A stretch of 64,000 nucleotides of DNA from Nocardia pseudovaccinii NBRC 100343 (GCF_001613225.1 NZ_BDBY01000250.1:18411-82410); one strand, 5' to 3'. Counted from the stretch's first letter, positions 43,161 to 52,304 are shown. The notes: generated from the sequence alone by a model not told the origin. Translations and numbers: made by a program.

Positions 43161-43460
43161 GCAGGATGTCGGCCAGGGGATCGCGTCGGCGTGGTCGGAC
43201 TTGGCCGGTGCCGTGGAGTGGCGTTCCGGTAGCGCGCCAAGGCCCTTGGGTTGATAGCGAATACCGGTCGTCCAGACGCCCGCGGTGCGGCAACCGTCAG
43301 CACACGCGGGGGTTTCGATCGCGGCAGGGATCGGGTTGCAGCGCTGTCACCGGCATCGGCCAGCAGTTGGGTGAGGTCCGCGAATCCTGAGTGCCCGGCA
43401 GTTCGGCGCCTCCAGATGAAAGGTCCGCTGCTGACGCCCAGGAAGCCGCAGGACCTGGCG
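43160..43460 (-). pseudogene. IS110-family transposase N-terminal relic
   Basis: Minus-strand translation contains GFADLTQLLADAGDSAA, then ASGRPVFAINPRALARYRNA and, after a frameshift, DPLADILRVNAQHLE. This matches the N-terminal RuvC-like half of IS110 transposases. It is joined directly to the IS256 relic at about 43160. Between 43460 and 43696 I see nothing recognisable. Confidence 0.6.
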
Positions 43461-43696
43461 TCGTCAGGCCGCGCACCCTGGACCGCGACCTCCACGGTCA
43501 CGGTGTGCCGAGGCCGATACTTGGGCCCGTTGGATCAGCCCCTTGTGTTTGCCGATGGGTGCCGTGAGCCACGCGCTCGGTGCGCATCGCCGGTGCGATT
43601 GGATGACGTCGCTGCGCGGTGAATCGAGATCGCCGTCCTGGGGCGAACGCCGAGCAGGACTACCGACTCCCGCCGCATGGCTGGCGGCCGACCCAG

Positions 43697-45316
43697 TTAT
43701 CCGGCGACGGGCAGGATGACTGCGGAGGGATGATCCTGGCTGTGGAATACTTGCTGATCCGCGGCTCGCAAGGTGACCGCGCTACCCCGGGATTCGCCGG
43801 TGCCGGGGTTGCGGTTGTAGCGGGGGAAGGCTCCGCTGGAGACTTGGATGCGGATGCGGTGGCCGCGTTTGAACCGGTGGGCGGTCGGCCACAGCGTGAC
43901 CGTCGCGCAGGTGATCTCATCGGCGTCGGTGAGGCTGATCAGGCCATCGCACACGTTGTGTGAGCGACCTTTTTCGTTGACATCGCACAGCCGCACGAAC
44001 ACATCCGCGTACCGCAGGCTGGAGCGGAACCAGATCTCGGCGGTGACCTCGCCGATCACCTCGACGTCCTGGTCGAGCACGTCGGTGGTGTAGGTGAGCA
44101 CGTCGGGCCGGGCTTCGAGGCGGGTGTTGTCGACGCTGCCCTCCTTCTCGAAGAAGGACATACGCACGCCGCCGACTGCGGGCGTCGGGTCCGACGGGTC
44201 GTAACGGAAGTGGTCCGGGTCGGACTCTCCCGGCGGGTCTGTGGCGAGAGCGCCGCTGGACTTCAAGTGGAACCGCCGACCCTCATAGCCCGGCGGCGGC
44301 CAGGATTCGAAGTCACGCCATCTCTGCTCTCCCATGACGAACAGCCGGACCGGTGCCCCCTGCGGTGGTTCGGTTCCGTGGGCGTGCGCCAGGCCGAACT
44401 CGAGCGCCTCCCGAATTGCCGCGCCGCCGCTTGCCAGGGGAGAAGAGTGCGGCCACGGCCCCACCGTGAGACGCGGGGCGCGCCCGGCGTCCTGTAGCAC
44501 CCGGAAGTCGCGGAGCTGGCCGGGCAAGAAGATGTCGTACCAGCCGCCGACCAGGCTGGCAGGCACGGTGATGTCGGTGACTCGGCCGCGATGGTCGGCA
44601 TCGGCCCAGAACGGATCGTCCCTATCGTGGGCGAGAATGTTCTGCAGATAGTCGTTGCGGTGGCCGAGGGCGACCGCATCGGCCCGGTCGAGCGGCAGTG
44701 TGCGCAGGGCGCGCCGGAACTTCCGTTCTCCCAGCAGTGTTCGCGCCAGTGCGAACCCGCGTTCTTGGCCTACGACCTGCACACCCCAACGGAACGGCAC
44801 TTCCAGGGAGAATCCGTCCTTACGGAGGAACTCCAATGTGAGCGCCGACTCGGACACCCCGGGGATCATCGCCTTCACCTGCGGCGGCACCTTGTCGGCC
44901 ACCGCCCACTGCGCGTATCCGAGATAGCTGCCGCCGAATAGGATGACCGACTCGCCGAACCAGGGCTGCTCGATCAACCAGTCCAGAGTGTCCAGACCAT
45001 CCTCGCGTTCACATCGGAACGGATCAAACGATCCGGTCGAGCCAAAGGTGCCGCGAGTGCTCTGCATCAACACCTGGAAACCGCGCTCGGCCAGCGGTCG
45101 GGCGGCCAGCTCCGCGACCGTCCCTGTCCGGCCGTAGGGACACCGCACCAGCGCGGTCGGCAGTCCGGCTCGGCCCGTTCTCGGAGCCCAGCGGTCGGCC
45201 AACAGGACCGCGCCGTCGCGCATCGGCACCCGAAGGCCACGTTCGACACCGATGTCCCTGGTAAGCGGCGGCGGGAGGTGCTGCAGGCGCTGGGTGAGGT
45301 GACTTATCACATTCAT
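43697..45316 (-). CDS. CocE/NonD-type serine hydrolase (X-Pro dipeptidyl-peptidase S15 fold)
   Basis: A 539-residue hydrolase. The alpha/beta core carries nucleophile Ser130 in FGGSYLGYAQW; APRLTVGPWPHSS holds the catalytic His region; the C-terminal jelly-roll domain (about 360-539) is typical of CocE and X-Pro dipeptidyl-peptidases. Such enzymes cleave esters or amides (cocaine esterase, glutaryl acylases, dipeptidases). The ATG overlaps the TetR stop (ATGA), so both are one operon. No signal peptide is visible. Confidence 0.87.
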   Translation of the reverse strand: MNVISHLTQRLQHLPPPLTRDIGVERGLRVPMRDGAVLLADRWAPRTGRAGLPTALVRCPYGRTGTVAELAARPLAERGFQVLMQSTRGTFGSTGSFDPFRCEREDGLDTLDWLIEQPWFGESVILFGGSYLGYAQWAVADKVPPQVKAMIPGVSESALTLEFLRKDGFSLEVPFRWGVQVVGQERGFALARTLLGERKFRRALRTLPLDRADAVALGHRNDYLQNILAHDRDDPFWADADHRGRVTDITVPASLVGGWYDIFLPGQLRDFRVLQDAGRAPRLTVGPWPHSSPLASGGAAIREALEFGLAHAHGTEPPQGAPVRLFVMGEQRWRDFESWPPPGYEGRRFHLKSSGALATDPPGESDPDHFRYDPSDPTPAVGGVRMSFFEKEGSVDNTRLEARPDVLTYTTDVLDQDVEVIGEVTAEIWFRSSLRYADVFVRLCDVNEKGRSHNVCDGLISLTDADEITCATVTLWPTAHRFKRGHRIRIQVSSGAFPRYNRNPGTGESRGSAVTLRAADQQVFHSQDHPSAVILPVAG

Positions 45317-45900
45317 TTCGCATGACCTTCGTGGTGGGTGAAACCAAAAACAGAAGCCAGGCGGGTCAGACGCTCCGCCAGTTGCCGGGGATCGGGTGGA
45401 TGCGCGCCGTCGATCAGCCAGTCGTTGACGATCCCGCTCGCGCCGCTGGCGAAGAACACCGCCAGGTCGTTGCCGGTAGCGCTGTCGAGCACGCCGAACA
45501 ACTCCCGCACGACCTCCTTGTTGTAGGAGCCGAACACGTGATTCAACGTCCTGGTCATTGCGAAAGCGCACGAGCCGCTCAGCATGGCGCGGTAGAACTC
45601 CGAATGATCTGCGAAGTGCTCCGCGACCGCCAGCAGCTGCGCAGGCAGGTCCTCGGCGACATCCACAGTCCGCGGGATCAACTCCTGCCCCACCAAGTGG
45701 ACCGCCGCCGCCACCAGCAGCGCATCCCGGTCCCCGAAATGCAGATACAGCAGCTTACGGCTCACATCCGCCACGCGAGTGATCTCAGTCACCGCGATTG
45801 CCGTTGTTCCCCGTTCGGACACCAGCCGCACCGCAGCCGACATCAGGGCTGCGCGCGAACGCTGCACCCTTCGGTCGTGAACTTCCGACGATGACGACAC
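45313..45900 (-). CDS. TetR family regulator of the CocE-like hydrolase
   Basis: A 195-residue TetR protein. The N-terminal HTH (AAVRLVSERGTTAIAVTEIT, RVADVSRKLLYLHFGDRDAL) is canonical, followed by a helical ligand domain. It is the first gene of the operon and translationally coupled to the hydrolase, suggesting that it senses that enzyme's substrate or product. A small inverted repeat is just upstream. Confidence 0.88.
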   Translation of the reverse strand: MSSSSEVHDRRVQRSRAALMSAAVRLVSERGTTAIAVTEITRVADVSRKLLYLHFGDRDALLVAAAVHLVGQELIPRTVDVAEDLPAQLLAVAEHFADHSEFYRAMLSGSCAFAMTRTLNHVFGSYNKEVVRELFGVLDSATGNDLAVFFASGASGIVNDWLIDGAHPPDPRQLAERLTRLASVFGFTHHEGHAK

Positions 45901-45928
45901 GCCACGAAATTACCCACCTGTTCCAAAA

Positions 45929-45940
45929 TACACAAGTGTA
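45929..45940. promoter_or_regulatory. Putative TetR operator
   Basis: TACACAAGTGTA, a 5-bp inverted repeat with a 2-bp spacer, 29 bp upstream of the TetR start in an AT-rich promoter-like stretch. Confidence 0.4.
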
Positions 45941-46220
45941 GAAAAGCGTTGGGACCGGGCAGACGTGGCCAACCGATCCGGATTCAATACCCGTGGTCTC
46001 CTCCGAATCCGGCGCCGCATAGACCCAGCTGCTACCTACAGAGGTCGGTCAACCGATCTCGATGACGGTGGGTGTGTTGGCATGTCCTGATCGTCTGGAG
46101 GCGCGAGGGGATGGGTCTCGCCGGTGAGTGCGGCAAGGGTCGATGCGACTTCTTCGATGGACGCTCGGACATGGGTGAGGATCGTGCCGTCGTGGCCGCT
46201 GGGTGCGGCGTAGGCGCGAG

Positions 46221-46700
46221 CGATCGTCTCAGTTGTGCCAATTACGCGTGTTTGAGGAGCGAAGAAATCCACTCGATCACGCGGCGGTGTCATCGATAAC
46301 GCAAATGCGTGCTGTGGGCGGCGCTTCTGACTTGCCTGCGCCACGTCTCGGGGGTCTGAGTGGCCGGGGCAGTCCCGACGGTGTTCGAACACGGATTTGC
46401 GTCACGTATGACACAAATACGTGCTCGAGTAATGTGCGAGACGGGACTTGAACACGCGGGAGCAACAATATTGGTGCAAATGTGTGCACGAGTGGTTCTA
46501 TTGTGCGTCGCTAGAGCTTAGTACAGAATCGGCGATCATATCTGTGATATTTGTATTATATTGAGCTGCAATAGTTTTCGTTCCTTCACGGGAAGTAGCT
46601 GAGTGGAGGCCGAGTCGGGGTCTGTCGGTTGGTTCGGCTTCGGGGTTGTCTGGTTCCGAACATGTTGTGGCGTGGGCGGAATTGTTGGTCGAGGGGTTGG
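46221..46700. repeat. Dispersed palindromic repeat, copy 2
   Basis: Matches copy 1 over 46221-46451 and copy 3 over about 46386-46700. The main palindrome at 46386-46427 has arms CGAACACGGATTTGCGTCA and TGACACAAATACGTGCTCG with a 4-bp loop and three mismatches. TAATGTGCGAGACGGGACTT follows. A second shared block starts CTATTGTGCGTCGCTAGA. Minus-strand frames here are broken by indels between copies, so I do not call a gene. The stretch 45941-46220 holds only a minus-strand frame (to 46036) that could be a coding remnant. Confidence 0.72.
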
Positions 46701-46777
46701 TTCCGGTCGCGTGTTGGTGGCGACCGGCATTGTGACCTGCGCTGGGTTACGTTGCGGTACCTGATGTTTCGACTTGA

Positions 46778-48046
46778 CTACCCGGTCCATAGCGCATCCA
46801 GGGGCACGACAAACGCGCCTTCGTCGTGTCGGTACATGTGCGCGCCGGTGTAGAGGATGATGGCTGCGGTGAGTCGGTTGCCGAGGCGGTCACGGAGGGC
46901 GCGGATCCCGCGGAGGTCTTCGCCGTGGATGCGGCTGCCTGCTTTGACTTCGAAGGCGATGACGCGTCCGTCGTCGCTTTCCAGGACGAGGTCGACCTCG
47001 TCGCCGGATCCGGTGCGGAAGTGCCCGTAGGAGACCGGGCCGTCCCACCAGCTGACCTGTTTGAGGATCTCCCCGACGGCGAAGGTCTCGGTGAGGTGGC
47101 CGTACTCGGAAAGCGCCGCGGGATCGGCCTGGGCGATCTTCTCTGGGGTCAGTCCCATGCGCCAGGCGGCGACGCCTGAGTCGACCAGGTGAAGTTTCGG
47201 CTGGCGCGCCACTCTGGATCCGAGAGTTGTTCCCCAGGCGGGTAGCCGGTAGACGAGGAAGACGGCCTCGAGCAGCCGCAGGTAGTTTTCGGCGCTCGAT
47301 TTCTCCATGCCGATAACCTGTGCTCCGGCGGAGATGTTGAGCACCTGGCCGGTCCGCGCTGCTAGTTGGTTCAGCAGCCGGGGCAGCATTTCGCGCTGCC
47401 GGATTCGACTGATCTCGATCACATCCCGTTCAAGGACCAGATCGAGGTAGTTCGCGTACCACCGAGAACGTGATCGCCCCGCAGGGCGACGCAACGCCAC
47501 CGGCATGCCCCCGGCAGTGATGCGGCGCGCGTATTCGTCTCGTTGCGTTCGAGAAGCGGATCCGGTGTACTCCGGCAGCCCGCCGTTGAGCAGATTGTGT
47601 ACGAAATATTCTGGTGTTCCATCGATTTCGCCCTGCGACAGAGGGAGGACCTGAACGATATCGACGCGGCCGGTCAGTGCCTGTCCGGCTTGTGGCAGGG
47701 TCGCGTAGCGTGTCGATCCCGCCAGGATGTATCGCCCCGGGCGCAGGTCTCGGTTCAACTCGGCTTTGATCGCATCCAGCAGTTCCGGCACGTGCTGGTA
47801 CTCGTCGATCAGCACGAGATTGTTCCCGGCGACGAAGCGGCCGGGATCGTTGCGCACCGCCGCGCGCGTTGCGGGGTCGTCGCAGTCGATCACCGGTCGC
47901 TGCACTGCGTCGCCGATGTGGGTAAGAAGGGTGCTCTTTCCGACCGTTCGTGGCCCGTTCAGGACCACGACAGGCTCCTCGGTGATCCGAGATCGAACAA
48001 CCGTGGTAAGCCGTCGGTTTGCGATACCGGTCAGAGTGGCGCCCAT
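46778..48046 (-). CDS. AAA ATPase with DUF4143 C-terminal domain
   Basis: A 422-residue protein. The P-loop NGPRTVGKSTLLTHIG is at residues 30-45 and the Walker B region LVLIDEYQHVPELLDA follows. The C-terminal DUF4143 half contains EDVIEVK-like FAVGEILKQVSWW, YGHFRTGSGDEVDLVLE and VIAFEVKAGS, which resembles a restriction-endonuclease-like (DExVK) core. The role of these ATPases is unclear; some are linked to mobile or defence loci. A 184-bp piece of a close relative is at 4618-4801. It stands alone between palindromic repeat copy 2 and gene relics. Confidence 0.85.
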   Translation of the reverse strand: MGATLTGIANRRLTTVVRSRITEEPVVVLNGPRTVGKSTLLTHIGDAVQRPVIDCDDPATRAAVRNDPGRFVAGNNLVLIDEYQHVPELLDAIKAELNRDLRPGRYILAGSTRYATLPQAGQALTGRVDIVQVLPLSQGEIDGTPEYFVHNLLNGGLPEYTGSASRTQRDEYARRITAGGMPVALRRPAGRSRSRWYANYLDLVLERDVIEISRIRQREMLPRLLNQLAARTGQVLNISAGAQVIGMEKSSAENYLRLLEAVFLVYRLPAWGTTLGSRVARQPKLHLVDSGVAAWRMGLTPEKIAQADPAALSEYGHLTETFAVGEILKQVSWWDGPVSYGHFRTGSGDEVDLVLESDDGRVIAFEVKAGSRIHGEDLRGIRALRDRLGNRLTAAIILYTGAHMYRHDEGAFVVPLDALWTG

Positions 48047-48228
48047 GTGGAAATCATGGCACGATCTTCCGCATTTTCGCAGTTTATTTTCCGTATTTTC
48101 CTTGAATGAGTTCCGTGTTTATTCCCATCTGATTCCGTGACGGTCGGTGCCGATCAGCTCGCCTCCTGCGATGCGGCCCCAAGCGCCCATGCCGGAGCGG
48201 GCGGCCAGGTGCCAAGCGGCATCGCCGA

Positions 48229-48345
48229 TCAGGAGGCCGCTGCTGCGGTGTCGGCGCGGCATTCCGCGGTGGCGGGGTCCTTGACGATCGCCCGGATCTT
48301 GTTTCGAATGAACTCGGAGGCGATCTCGTTGGCCTTGCGGCTCAT
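48229..48345 (-). pseudogene. Short fragment resembling a Baeyer-Villiger/flavin monooxygenase
   Basis: A 38-residue minus-strand frame with ANEIASEFIRNKIRAIVKDP and ATAECRADT. The NExxxFIRxKIRxIVKDP pattern is typical of the region after the first Rossmann motif in class B flavin monooxygenases. Everything before and after is missing. Weak evidence because it is short. Confidence 0.35.
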
Positions 48346-48360
48346 CGCTTGCGGCCTGCG

Positions 48361-48507
48361 CTCTGGACCGACCCCGCTGCGGCCAAGCGCGGTGCCCCAG
48401 TCTCGGCGATCGCCGAGCAGGGCCGTTGGTCCCCAACGCCCTCAGTCGTCTACGGCTACGTCCGCGCCGCCCACCGCTGGAATCAGTACCAGTGCTCTAG
48501 CGGCCTT
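48361..48507 (+). pseudogene. Tyrosine recombinase (integrase) C-terminal relic
   Basis: Translation KRGAPVSAIAEQGRWSPTPS followed by VVYGYVRAAHRWN resembles the last part of actinobacterial phage or plasmid integrases, where GHRSxxVxxxYIR carries the catalytic tyrosine. There is no start codon and no catalytic Arg/His box I upstream. It suggests an old integration site near 48.4 kb. The rest of 48047-48608 shows nothing else. Confidence 0.45.
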
Positions 48508-48608
48508 CCCCATCGGGTATGGCTGTTGCGCCACACACCACCGCGGCCCAGGCCAGCTCACCCAAGACTTTGCCTCTGTGCATCCAATATGGCGAGCGGC
48601 GCGTTGCC

Positions 48609-49496
48609 TCACCGCCGAGTTGCCGTGTCGTGGCGGCCGCCGGTCGTACGTCCGGGGTCGGCGGCCCAGAAGGCCAGCAGACGCAGGTTGTCGTGGGAGG
48701 GTGTGCCGGGCTCGGCGGTCCATACGATGATCTGCAGGTCGGGGTCGGCGGCCCAGGTGACGGCGTTCCAGTCCAGGTGAAGATCGCCGACGATTCGGTG
48801 GCGCAGGTGCTTGACGCCGGTGTCGCGGATGGCGACGTCGTGGGCGGCCCACCATTGGGCGAACTGAGCGTCCAGCATCGAGAGTTCGCCCACGAGATCG
48901 GCCAGTTCCACGTCGCCGGGGTTGTCGGCGTTGTGCATCCGCATCTGGGCGATGGCCAGGCGGGTGACGCCTTCCCAGTCCGCGTACAACTCGCGCATCG
49001 CGGGGTCGGTGATGAGCAACCTGATGAAGTAGCGCTGCTTCTCGGGGATCTGTCCGAAGTCGGTGATCAGGGCCGTGCCCATGGTGTTCCAGGCGACGAT
49101 CTCGGTGCGGGGGCCGATCACGAAGCCCGGGGTGTGCGGCATATCGTCGAGCATGCGCTGCAGCTGCGGCAGGGCCTTGGGCTGTGGCGCACGGCGGGCT
49201 GGCGGGCGGAAGTCGTCCTTGGCCGCGAGCTCGTACATGTAGGCACGCTGGTCGTCGTCCAAGCGCAGCACCTGGGACAGGGAGGCCAGCACCGCCGGGG
49301 AGGCCTGGATGCGGCCTTGTTCCAGGCGGGAGTAGTAGTCGGTGCTGATGGTGGCGAGCAGCGCTACCTCCTCGCGGCGCAGGCCCGGCACGCGCCGCCG
49401 GCCGATGTCGGGCAGGCCGACGGTGCCCGGGTCGAGCTCGGCGCGGCGTGCCTTGAGGAATTCGCCCAGTTCGTTGCGGTGAGGGCCAGCGTTCAT
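48609..49496 (-). CDS. XRE regulator with MmyB-like ligand-binding domain, copy 1
   Basis: A 295-residue cytosolic regulator. The N-terminal helix-turn-helix (about 10-85) contains LGEFLKARRAELDP, RREEVALLATISTDYYSRLE and QASPAVLASLSQVLRLDDDQ. The C-terminal MmyB-like PAS-related domain (about 105-275) contains VAWNTMGTALITDF, LVGELSMLDAQFAQWWAAHD and HHxxVGxLxLDW-like HRIVGDLHLDW. The family often sits beside redox genes. ATG 49496 fits the family start. A 19-bp motif shared with copy 2 lies 37 bp upstream. Confidence 0.9.
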   Translation of the reverse strand: MNAGPHRNELGEFLKARRAELDPGTVGLPDIGRRRVPGLRREEVALLATISTDYYSRLEQGRIQASPAVLASLSQVLRLDDDQRAYMYELAAKDDFRPPARRAPQPKALPQLQRMLDDMPHTPGFVIGPRTEIVAWNTMGTALITDFGQIPEKQRYFIRLLITDPAMRELYADWEGVTRLAIAQMRMHNADNPGDVELADLVGELSMLDAQFAQWWAAHDVAIRDTGVKHLRHRIVGDLHLDWNAVTWAADPDLQIIVWTAEPGTPSHDNLRLLAFWAADPGRTTGGRHDTATRR

Positions 49497-49532
49497 GGCT
49501 CCAGCCTCGCATCGGGTGCCGGTGTTGTCACT

Positions 49533-49551
49533 GGGAGAGTTTTGTCCCTGG
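49533..49551. promoter_or_regulatory. MmyB-type regulator motif, site 1
   Basis: GGGAGAGTTTTGTCCCTGG, with GGGA and TCCC as dyad ends. The same 19-bp pattern occurs upstream of the SnoaL/DJ-1 operon and upstream of the second XRE gene. Confidence 0.65.
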
Positions 49552-49633
49552 TTGCGCGGTCTGGAACTGTGCGGCATCCCGGCAGCCGACGTGTACGAGA
49601 GGGGCTGCCGGGACGGGTCTTCCATGTCGGACG

Positions 49634-50332
49634 TCAGGCGAGTGCCTTGACGAGTTCCTCGGCCAGCGGGACGGCCGAGGCCGGGTTCTGGCCGGTGAAC
49701 AGGGTGCGGTCCACCTCGATGTGTGGTTCGAAGATCGGGCCCTCGCGGTACTCGGCGCCCAGTTCGGCCTCGAGCCGGCTCTGGAGCAGCCACTTGGCTC
49801 GGTCGGCGAGCCCGTTCGCGGTCTCTTCCGCGTTGGACAGGCCGGTCAGGCGGTAGCCGTGGAATGGGGAGTCGCCGTCGGCGTCGACGGTGGCCAGCAG
49901 CGCGGCGGGGCCGTGGCAGACCAGCGAGACTGGCTTGCCGGAGGCGAGCCACTGGCTTAGCAGCTTGCCGGACGCGACGTCGCCGGACAGGTCCTCCATG
50001 GGGCCCCAGCCGCCGGGGACGAACACGGCCGTGTAGTCCTCGATGTGGACGTCCTCGATGCGCAGCGGGTTCGCCAGCTCGGTGGCCTCGCGCAACGCGG
50101 TCTTCGTCCGTTCGGCGCCATCGGGGCCGCCGTTGAACTCCGGGGTCAGGCTGAGCGCGTCCGCGGTCGGCGGGATGCCGCCGGGGGTGGCCACGTCGAT
50201 GTCGTATCCGGCCTGCTTGAAGACCGCGTATGGGCCGAGGGCCTCCTCGGCCCAGAATCCGGCCGGCTGCCGGAATCCGTCGGCCAGGGTCCAATGGGTG
50301 GCGGCGGTTATGAGGAAAAGGATCTTTGCCAT
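49634..50332 (-). CDS. DJ-1/PfpI superfamily protein (Hsp31-like)
   Basis: A 232-residue DJ-1 superfamily protein with nucleophile Cys139 in SLVCHGPAALLA, the preceding VPGGWGPMEDL strand and FWAEEALGPYAVF carrying an early Glu. Members are glyoxalase III, deglycase-type or chaperone proteins active against reactive carbonyls. It follows the SnoaL-like gene by 37 bp and is cotranscribed with it. Its size fits the Hsp31-like group. Confidence 0.88.
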   Translation of the reverse strand: MAKILFLITAATHWTLADGFRQPAGFWAEEALGPYAVFKQAGYDIDVATPGGIPPTADALSLTPEFNGGPDGAERTKTALREATELANPLRIEDVHIEDYTAVFVPGGWGPMEDLSGDVASGKLLSQWLASGKPVSLVCHGPAALLATVDADGDSPFHGYRLTGLSNAEETANGLADRAKWLLQSRLEAELGAEYREGPIFEPHIEVDRTLFTGQNPASAVPLAEELVKALA

Positions 50333-50369
50333 TGGGTACTCCTTGAAGATCGGTGGTGTGCCGGTGGCA

Positions 50370-50762
50370 TCAGGCGTTGAGCGCCCGGTCGAGGACGAGG
50401 CTGTCGGCGGCCTGCCGCAGCTCGGCGAGCTTGCCGTCGCGGACGGTCCAGATGTGGATGAACCTGATGTCCGCGGTCTGGCCCTTCTTGGTCACGCAGT
50501 GGTAGTGGCCGAGGGCGAAGACGTGGTCGGCGTCATCGGCGTAGTACTTCTCGCCGACCGGGTATAAGGCGTCGACCTGTTCGAACAGTGGGCCGAAGAA
50601 GTCGCGGCCGACGCTTTCGAAGCCGTGGTAGACGCCGCCCCCGGGGAAGCCGGGTGTGATGTCCCACAGGATGTCGGGGTCGATGACTTCGGCCAGGACG
50701 TCCGGCGCGGCCTTCGACTCGTACATCCTGCGGACGACGGCGATGTTGTCGGTTGCGGACAT
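50370..50762 (-). CDS. SnoaL-like/NTF2-fold protein
   Basis: A 130-residue NTF2-fold protein: NIAVVRRMYESKAAPDVLAE, DPDILWDITPGFPGGGVYHG and FGPLFEQVDALYPVGEKYYA followed by VFALGHYHC. Polyketide-cyclase-type and stress proteins share this fold; no catalytic assignment is possible. It is the first gene of the SnoaL, DJ-1 operon, behind the 19-bp MmyB-type motif. Confidence 0.85.
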   Translation of the reverse strand: MSATDNIAVVRRMYESKAAPDVLAEVIDPDILWDITPGFPGGGVYHGFESVGRDFFGPLFEQVDALYPVGEKYYADDADHVFALGHYHCVTKKGQTADIRFIHIWTVRDGKLAELRQAADSLVLDRALNA

Positions 50763-50840
50763 GAAGGGCTCCTTGCATTTTGGAATCGAGGTATTAGGAG
50801 AGCTGCCGACGACATTGCTGTAGCGATCCCGGACAAAGAA

Positions 50841-50859
50841 GGGAGAGTTTCATCCCCGG
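50841..50859. promoter_or_regulatory. MmyB-type regulator motif, site 2
   Basis: GGGAGAGTTTCATCCCCGG, matching sites 1 and 3 at most positions and in the same orientation, 79 bp upstream of the SnoaL-like start. Confidence 0.65.
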
Positions 50860-50949
50860 ATGGCTCAGGGCCTCGATCCACCGATGAGATTCTCAGATGA
50901 GCCGAGGTGTCCGCTGACAGCAGGAAATGCCCTTCGCCGGGCTCCGGCC

Positions 50950-51255
50950 GGGGCGCCGCGTCCTTGGTTCCGAGGCGATCAGGACCCTGCGCGCGGCCGG
51001 GGTCACCGCGACGATCCTGTCCACGCGGGCTCGGCCCTCTGCTCGGCGAAGCTCGTGAATGCCTGCCGCGATGCGCCGGGCGTGCAGTTCTCCATCATCC
51101 TGGCGAACCGGGAGGTGATTCGCGCGGGCATCGAACGCATCCCCGAGGACGCGTGGACGCCGATCAAGTACCGGCAGGCCGTGTGGGGACGCCGCGGAGG
51201 AACGCTGGGTCTCCGAGGCCGAGATCGGTCACTTCGTTCGCCTCACTGAGGACAC
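50950..51255 (+). pseudogene. IS1380-family transposase relic
   Basis: Plus-strand translation contains SAKLVNACRDAPGVQFSIIL, then GIERIPEDAWTPIKYRQAVW and, after a frameshift, WVSEAEIGHFVRLTED. The IPEDAWTPIKYP-AxW motif is characteristic of IS1380 transposases. Both ends are missing. It fills most of the gap between the SnoaL operon and the second XRE gene; the remainder shows nothing. Confidence 0.65.
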
Positions 51256-51378
51256 CGGAGACCCCGCCACCGAACGGACAACCGGCGCTGTGACCTGCCC
51301 GAAAGTCCTCCCCAAGGCATCGGGACCTTCGCGTCATCGGTACCCGGTCACAAGAGAATCTGTTCGGTGGATCGAGGC

Positions 51379-52248
51379 TCAGTCCTTCTTTTCCGGATCG
51401 CGACGGTCGGCGCTCCAGGATGCGAGTATTCGCAATCCGTGGTCGGAAGGGCTGCCGGGTTCAGCGGTCCAAATGATGAGGTGCTGTTCGGGGTCGGCGG
51501 CGCAGGTGAGGGTGTCCCAGTCGAGGGTGAGCGTGCCGATGACCGGATGGTTCAGATGCTTGGTGCCGACGCCTCGTCCGGCAACGGCTTGGGCGGCGAC
51601 CCACCAGTGCCGGAACCGCTCGTCCCGGGTGGATAGTTCCCCGACGAGCGCGCTCATGCGGGGGTCGCCAGGGGTGCGTGCGGCCTCGACCTGCAGCAGG
51701 GCCACGGCCGTGCGGGCGACGTTCTCCCAGTCTGGGTAGAGCTGACGCATCGTGGGGTCGGTGAACAGCAGCCGGATGTATGTGCGCTGCTTTTCGGGGA
51801 TTTTCGCGAAGTCGGTGACAAGGGCGGCTGCCAGCGTGTTCCACGCCAGGATGTCGGTGCGGCGGCCCAGCACAATCGCTGGCGTCTCGGTCAGGTCGTT
51901 GAGCACGCGCCGTAGCTGGGGCTGCACCTTTTGGCGGGCGCGCCGGTAGTGGCTTCGGTGCGCGTCCGTCCCGGCGAGCCGGAACAGCTGGGCCCGCTGT
52001 TCTTGGTCGAGTCGGAGCACCTGCGCCAGAGTGCCCAGGACCGGACTCGATGCCGTGGTGCGGCCTTGTTCGAGGCGGGTGTAGTGGGCGGTGCTGATGG
52101 CGGCGAGTATGGCGACCTCATCGCGACGCAGGCCGGCGACCCGTCGCGGCCGTGTGCCCTCGGAAAGCCCGATGTCGCTGGGGGTGAGCTCGGCGCGGCG
52201 GGCCTTCAGGAATTCTCCGAGTTCGGTGAGGTTCGGTTCGCTGGCCAT
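51379..52248 (-). CDS. XRE regulator with MmyB-like ligand-binding domain, copy 2
   Basis: A 289-residue paralog of the 48.6-kb regulator: LGEFLKARRAELTPSDIGLS, RRDEVAILAAISTAHYTRLE and TLAQVLRLDQEQRAQLFRLA in the HTH part, then LAWNTLAAALVTDFAKIPEK and HPVIGTLTLDWDTL in the MmyB-like part. It is divergent from a five-gene redox operon and is the likely regulator of it. ATG 52248 was preferred to a GTG 15 bp upstream. The 19-bp motif lies 38 bp upstream. Confidence 0.9.
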   Translation of the reverse strand: MASEPNLTELGEFLKARRAELTPSDIGLSEGTRPRRVAGLRRDEVAILAAISTAHYTRLEQGRTTASSPVLGTLAQVLRLDQEQRAQLFRLAGTDAHRSHYRRARQKVQPQLRRVLNDLTETPAIVLGRRTDILAWNTLAAALVTDFAKIPEKQRTYIRLLFTDPTMRQLYPDWENVARTAVALLQVEAARTPGDPRMSALVGELSTRDERFRHWWVAAQAVAGRGVGTKHLNHPVIGTLTLDWDTLTCAADPEQHLIIWTAEPGSPSDHGLRILASWSADRRDPEKKD

Positions 52249-52285
52249 ACGTTCCAGGATCACATCGGTGATCCCCTCTGTGAGA

Positions 52286-52304
52286 GGGAGAGATTTATCC
52301 CTGG
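52286..52304. promoter_or_regulatory. MmyB-type regulator motif, site 3
   Basis: GGGAGAGATTTATCCCTGG, between the divergent XRE gene and the redox operon, matching sites 1 and 2 in sequence, length and orientation. Confidence 0.65.

Noticed and set aside
41923..43293. 456-codon minus-strand frame
   Set aside because: It joins pieces of an IS256 relic with the antisense of the two-cupin gene; no single protein family covers it.
46036..46392. Minus-strand 118-codon frame next to palindromic repeat copy 2
   Set aside because: Some stretches look coding, but most of it falls in the repeat where copies differ by indels, and no family is recognisable; too weak for a gene call.
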